DNA of 64,000 nucleotides from Mastigias papua (taxonomy: Eukaryota > Cnidaria > Scyphozoa > Rhizostomeae > Mastigiidae): contig OZ025276.1 in assembly GCA_964019165.1 (NCBI GenBank), positions 12,325,028-12,389,027 of the forward strand. The letters are read 5' to 3'. Within the stretch, counting starts at the first letter, position 1, and each line of letters begins with the position of its first letter. The notes under the pieces are model-generated. The model was not told where the DNA came from. It worked only from the letters and a program-made list of their open reading frames with translations, and made no database searches. Positions 62,060-64,000 of the stretch are shown one piece after another. The position numbers and the translations under genes were made by a program.

Positions 62060-64000
62060 TCTGGGGAAATCCCCAACGAATGGAAGAAGGCTTGCACAGT
62101 GCTTATCCATAAAAAAGGTGACCAATCTGACCCTGCTAACTTTAGGCCCATTACTCTGGAAAGCACTCCGCTAAAAATATTCACATCATGCTTGAGAGAT
62201 TCCATGTTTGCATTTCTATCAGCCAATGGATACATTGAACATCGCATTCAAAAGGGTTTCATGCCTAAATTGTCAGGTACGTACGAACACACAGCTCAAA
62301 TGTCGCAGATAATCAACAAAGCTAGAATAAAACAGCGCTCTGTAGTTATCACATTACTTGATCTTAAAAACGCTTTTGGGGAAGTCCACCATAATCTCAT
62401 TCCAACAGTATTGAAATATCATCACATTCCTGATCAAATACAAGGGCTCATCAATAGTCTTTATTCAGATTTCTACACTTCCATTATCTCCCAGCATTTC
62501 ACAACTCCTTTTATTAAGGTTGGTCGTGGCGTTCTACAGGGTGATTCCTTAAGCCATCTCACCTTTAACCTTTGCTTCAATACATTTATTCGCTATATCG
62601 CAGCACAGAAATTCCAACAATTCGGCTTTAGCTTAAACTCGCTCTACCCTATACATTGGTTTCAATTTGCCGACGATGCTGCTGTGATTACTGGACTAGA
62701 AAACGAGAATCAAATTCTGCTAAACCATTTCACCCGGTGGTGCAACTGGGCAGGTATGATTATTAGGGTTGATAAATGCCTCACATTTGGGATAAAGAAA
62801 GCAGCCACCTCTTCAATTCAGTACTTTCCCAAGCTGATTCTAAACAGTTCTTTGGTTCCAACTGTTGGCAAAAACATGCCCTTTAAATATCTTGGTAGAT
62901 ACTTCAATTTCCATATGGATAATAGTGATCATATGTCGATTCTTCTAGACACTATCAAGGATCTGATGCTCAAAATTGATTGCCTACCCTGCCACCCAAA
63001 AAACAAACTTCTTCTTTACCATCGTTTTGTGTTATCGAAACTTTCTTGGCACTTGACCATTGCGGATCTTAGCAAGACATGGGTGGTCGAAAATTTAGAC
63101 AGCGTAGTTTCTAGGTTTGTAAGGCAGTGGCTAGAATTACCTATATGCTCAATTTTCAGCTCTTTAATCTTAAGTACATCTAGATACGGCATAAATCTTA
63201 TCCTCCCTTCAGCAAAGTTTATTGAGTGCCAAACTATTATACGAAATGCCTTGAAGTCCTCACCAAATCCCGACATCAAATCACTTTGGGCGGATACAAG
63301 CTATGGCACTAATCTTCAGTATGACCAGTTCCAGAATACTAAACAAGTTTTGAAGGCTGTACAGCACGAGCATGAAGATCGCATAAAAAATACACTCCTT
63401 TCTCAAGGCTTGGTTATCTCCTCTATTCTGAAATATTCATGTCAAAGAACAGCAAGCATTTGGTCAATTGTTCAACAAAACATGCCGAGAAATATCTTTA
63501 ATTTTTCTATAAAATATCTCAACAACACTTTACCTACTCGGAAAAATCTTTGCAAATGGTCCATTTCTCAGTCATCAGCATGTTCATTCTGCCTTCAATC
63601 AGAAACTCTGCAGCACGTGGTATCAAGTTGTAATTGTTACCTCGAGAATGGCAGATATACTTGGCGCCACAACTCTGTCCTTCTTTTCCTTGCTAATACA
63701 TTTTCATCTCTAAACCAAATCTCAGTATATGCCGATTTGCCCTCTTTTATGTCCCCATCTTTGATAACTGGCGACTCCCTTCGTCCTGATCTTCTTTTGC
63801 TCACAGGCAAGAAAGTGCTCTACATTCTTGAACTCACACTGGGTTTCGAGACAAATATTCAGGCTAATAGCGTAAGGAAAGCCAATAAGTATACTCCACT
63901 ACTTCAAGACCTGTCCTCTTCCTATAATAAAGTTATTTTTATCAATGTCTCCATGGGTGCTCTCGGCGTTATGGGCGCCTCCTGTGATTCCTTTCTTTCT
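62060..64000 (+). mobile_element. 5'-truncated RLE-type non-LTR retrotransposon with RT and endonuclease
   Basis: 647 codons are open from a TAG at 62057-62059 to the window end. The RT domain lacks its first motifs and starts inside the fingers (WKKACTVLIHKKGD, NFRPITL). Motif A region LLDLKNAFGEVHH (about 62350), GVLQGDSLSHLTFN and the catalytic FADD at 62666-62677 are present. After the thumb comes a CCHC knuckle, CSFCLQSETLQHVVSSC (about 63569-63621), then a restriction-like endonuclease: RPDLLLL, LYILELT and RKANKY, fitting PD...E...K. This order (RT, CCHC, RLE) is that of R2/R4/NeSL/HERO-type elements. The catalytic aspartates are intact and there is no stop, so it is a young but 5'-truncated copy. 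Its 3' end lies outside the window. Confidence 0.85.

Noticed and set aside
62017..62247. Minus-strand frame with an Asn run
   Set aside because: It is antisense to the retrotransposon RT, and the Asn run is the (ATT)n tract read backwards.

Overview
The window is AT-rich, gene-sparse nuclear DNA from an animal. ETS transcription factors are an animal family, and the window holds one together with tomosyn, DPY19L and a multi-BIR IAP. Coding sequence is split by GT-AG introns, and the intergenic space is full of retroelement fragments, MITE-like elements and microsatellites. The sequence does not settle the phylum. An invertebrate such as a cnidarian, sponge or lophotrochozoan fits best; this is inference from gene content and intron richness.

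Layout. 1-3374 (minus): first five exons, perhaps the start of a sixth, of a DPY19-family C-mannosyltransferase that runs off the left edge. 3375-3579: short divergent promoter. 3580-4512 (plus): intronless 310-aa six-hairpin-glycosidase-like protein of unknown function. 4950-7190: gene-free, with repeats. 7192-26362 (minus): a complete tomosyn (STXBP5/STXBP5L) gene that I rebuilt as 26 exons; all splice phases agree and give 1139 residues ending in an R-SNARE motif. 26400-38436: no recognised gene, but a decayed pogo/Tigger-like transposon, a small RNA-like hairpin, dispersed repeats and two or three unassigned exon-like segments. 38437-46429 (minus): an ETS factor in two phase-compatible exons, 660 residues with a C-terminal ETS domain. 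46430-57824: no recognised gene; a 307-bp MITE with 36-bp perfect inverted ends, a large foldback beside an (AT)n tract, and a fragment of a non-LTR retrotransposon with a restriction-like endonuclease (RLE). 57825-59966 (minus): a single-exon IAP with three BIRs, UBA and RING. 62060-64000 (plus): a second, 5'-truncated RLE-type non-LTR element that stays open to the window edge.

The host genes do not form a pathway. They cover ER-lumenal protein C-mannosylation, control of SNARE-mediated secretion, transcription, and apoptosis or ubiquitin signalling. The only regulatory coupling the sequence suggests is the shared 205-bp divergent promoter of DPY19L and the six-hairpin gene. I found no convincing new multi-gene system. 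The items most worth follow-up are the intronless six-hairpin gene, the 57-nt hairpin at 27607, the 307-bp MITE and the two distinct RLE retroelements.
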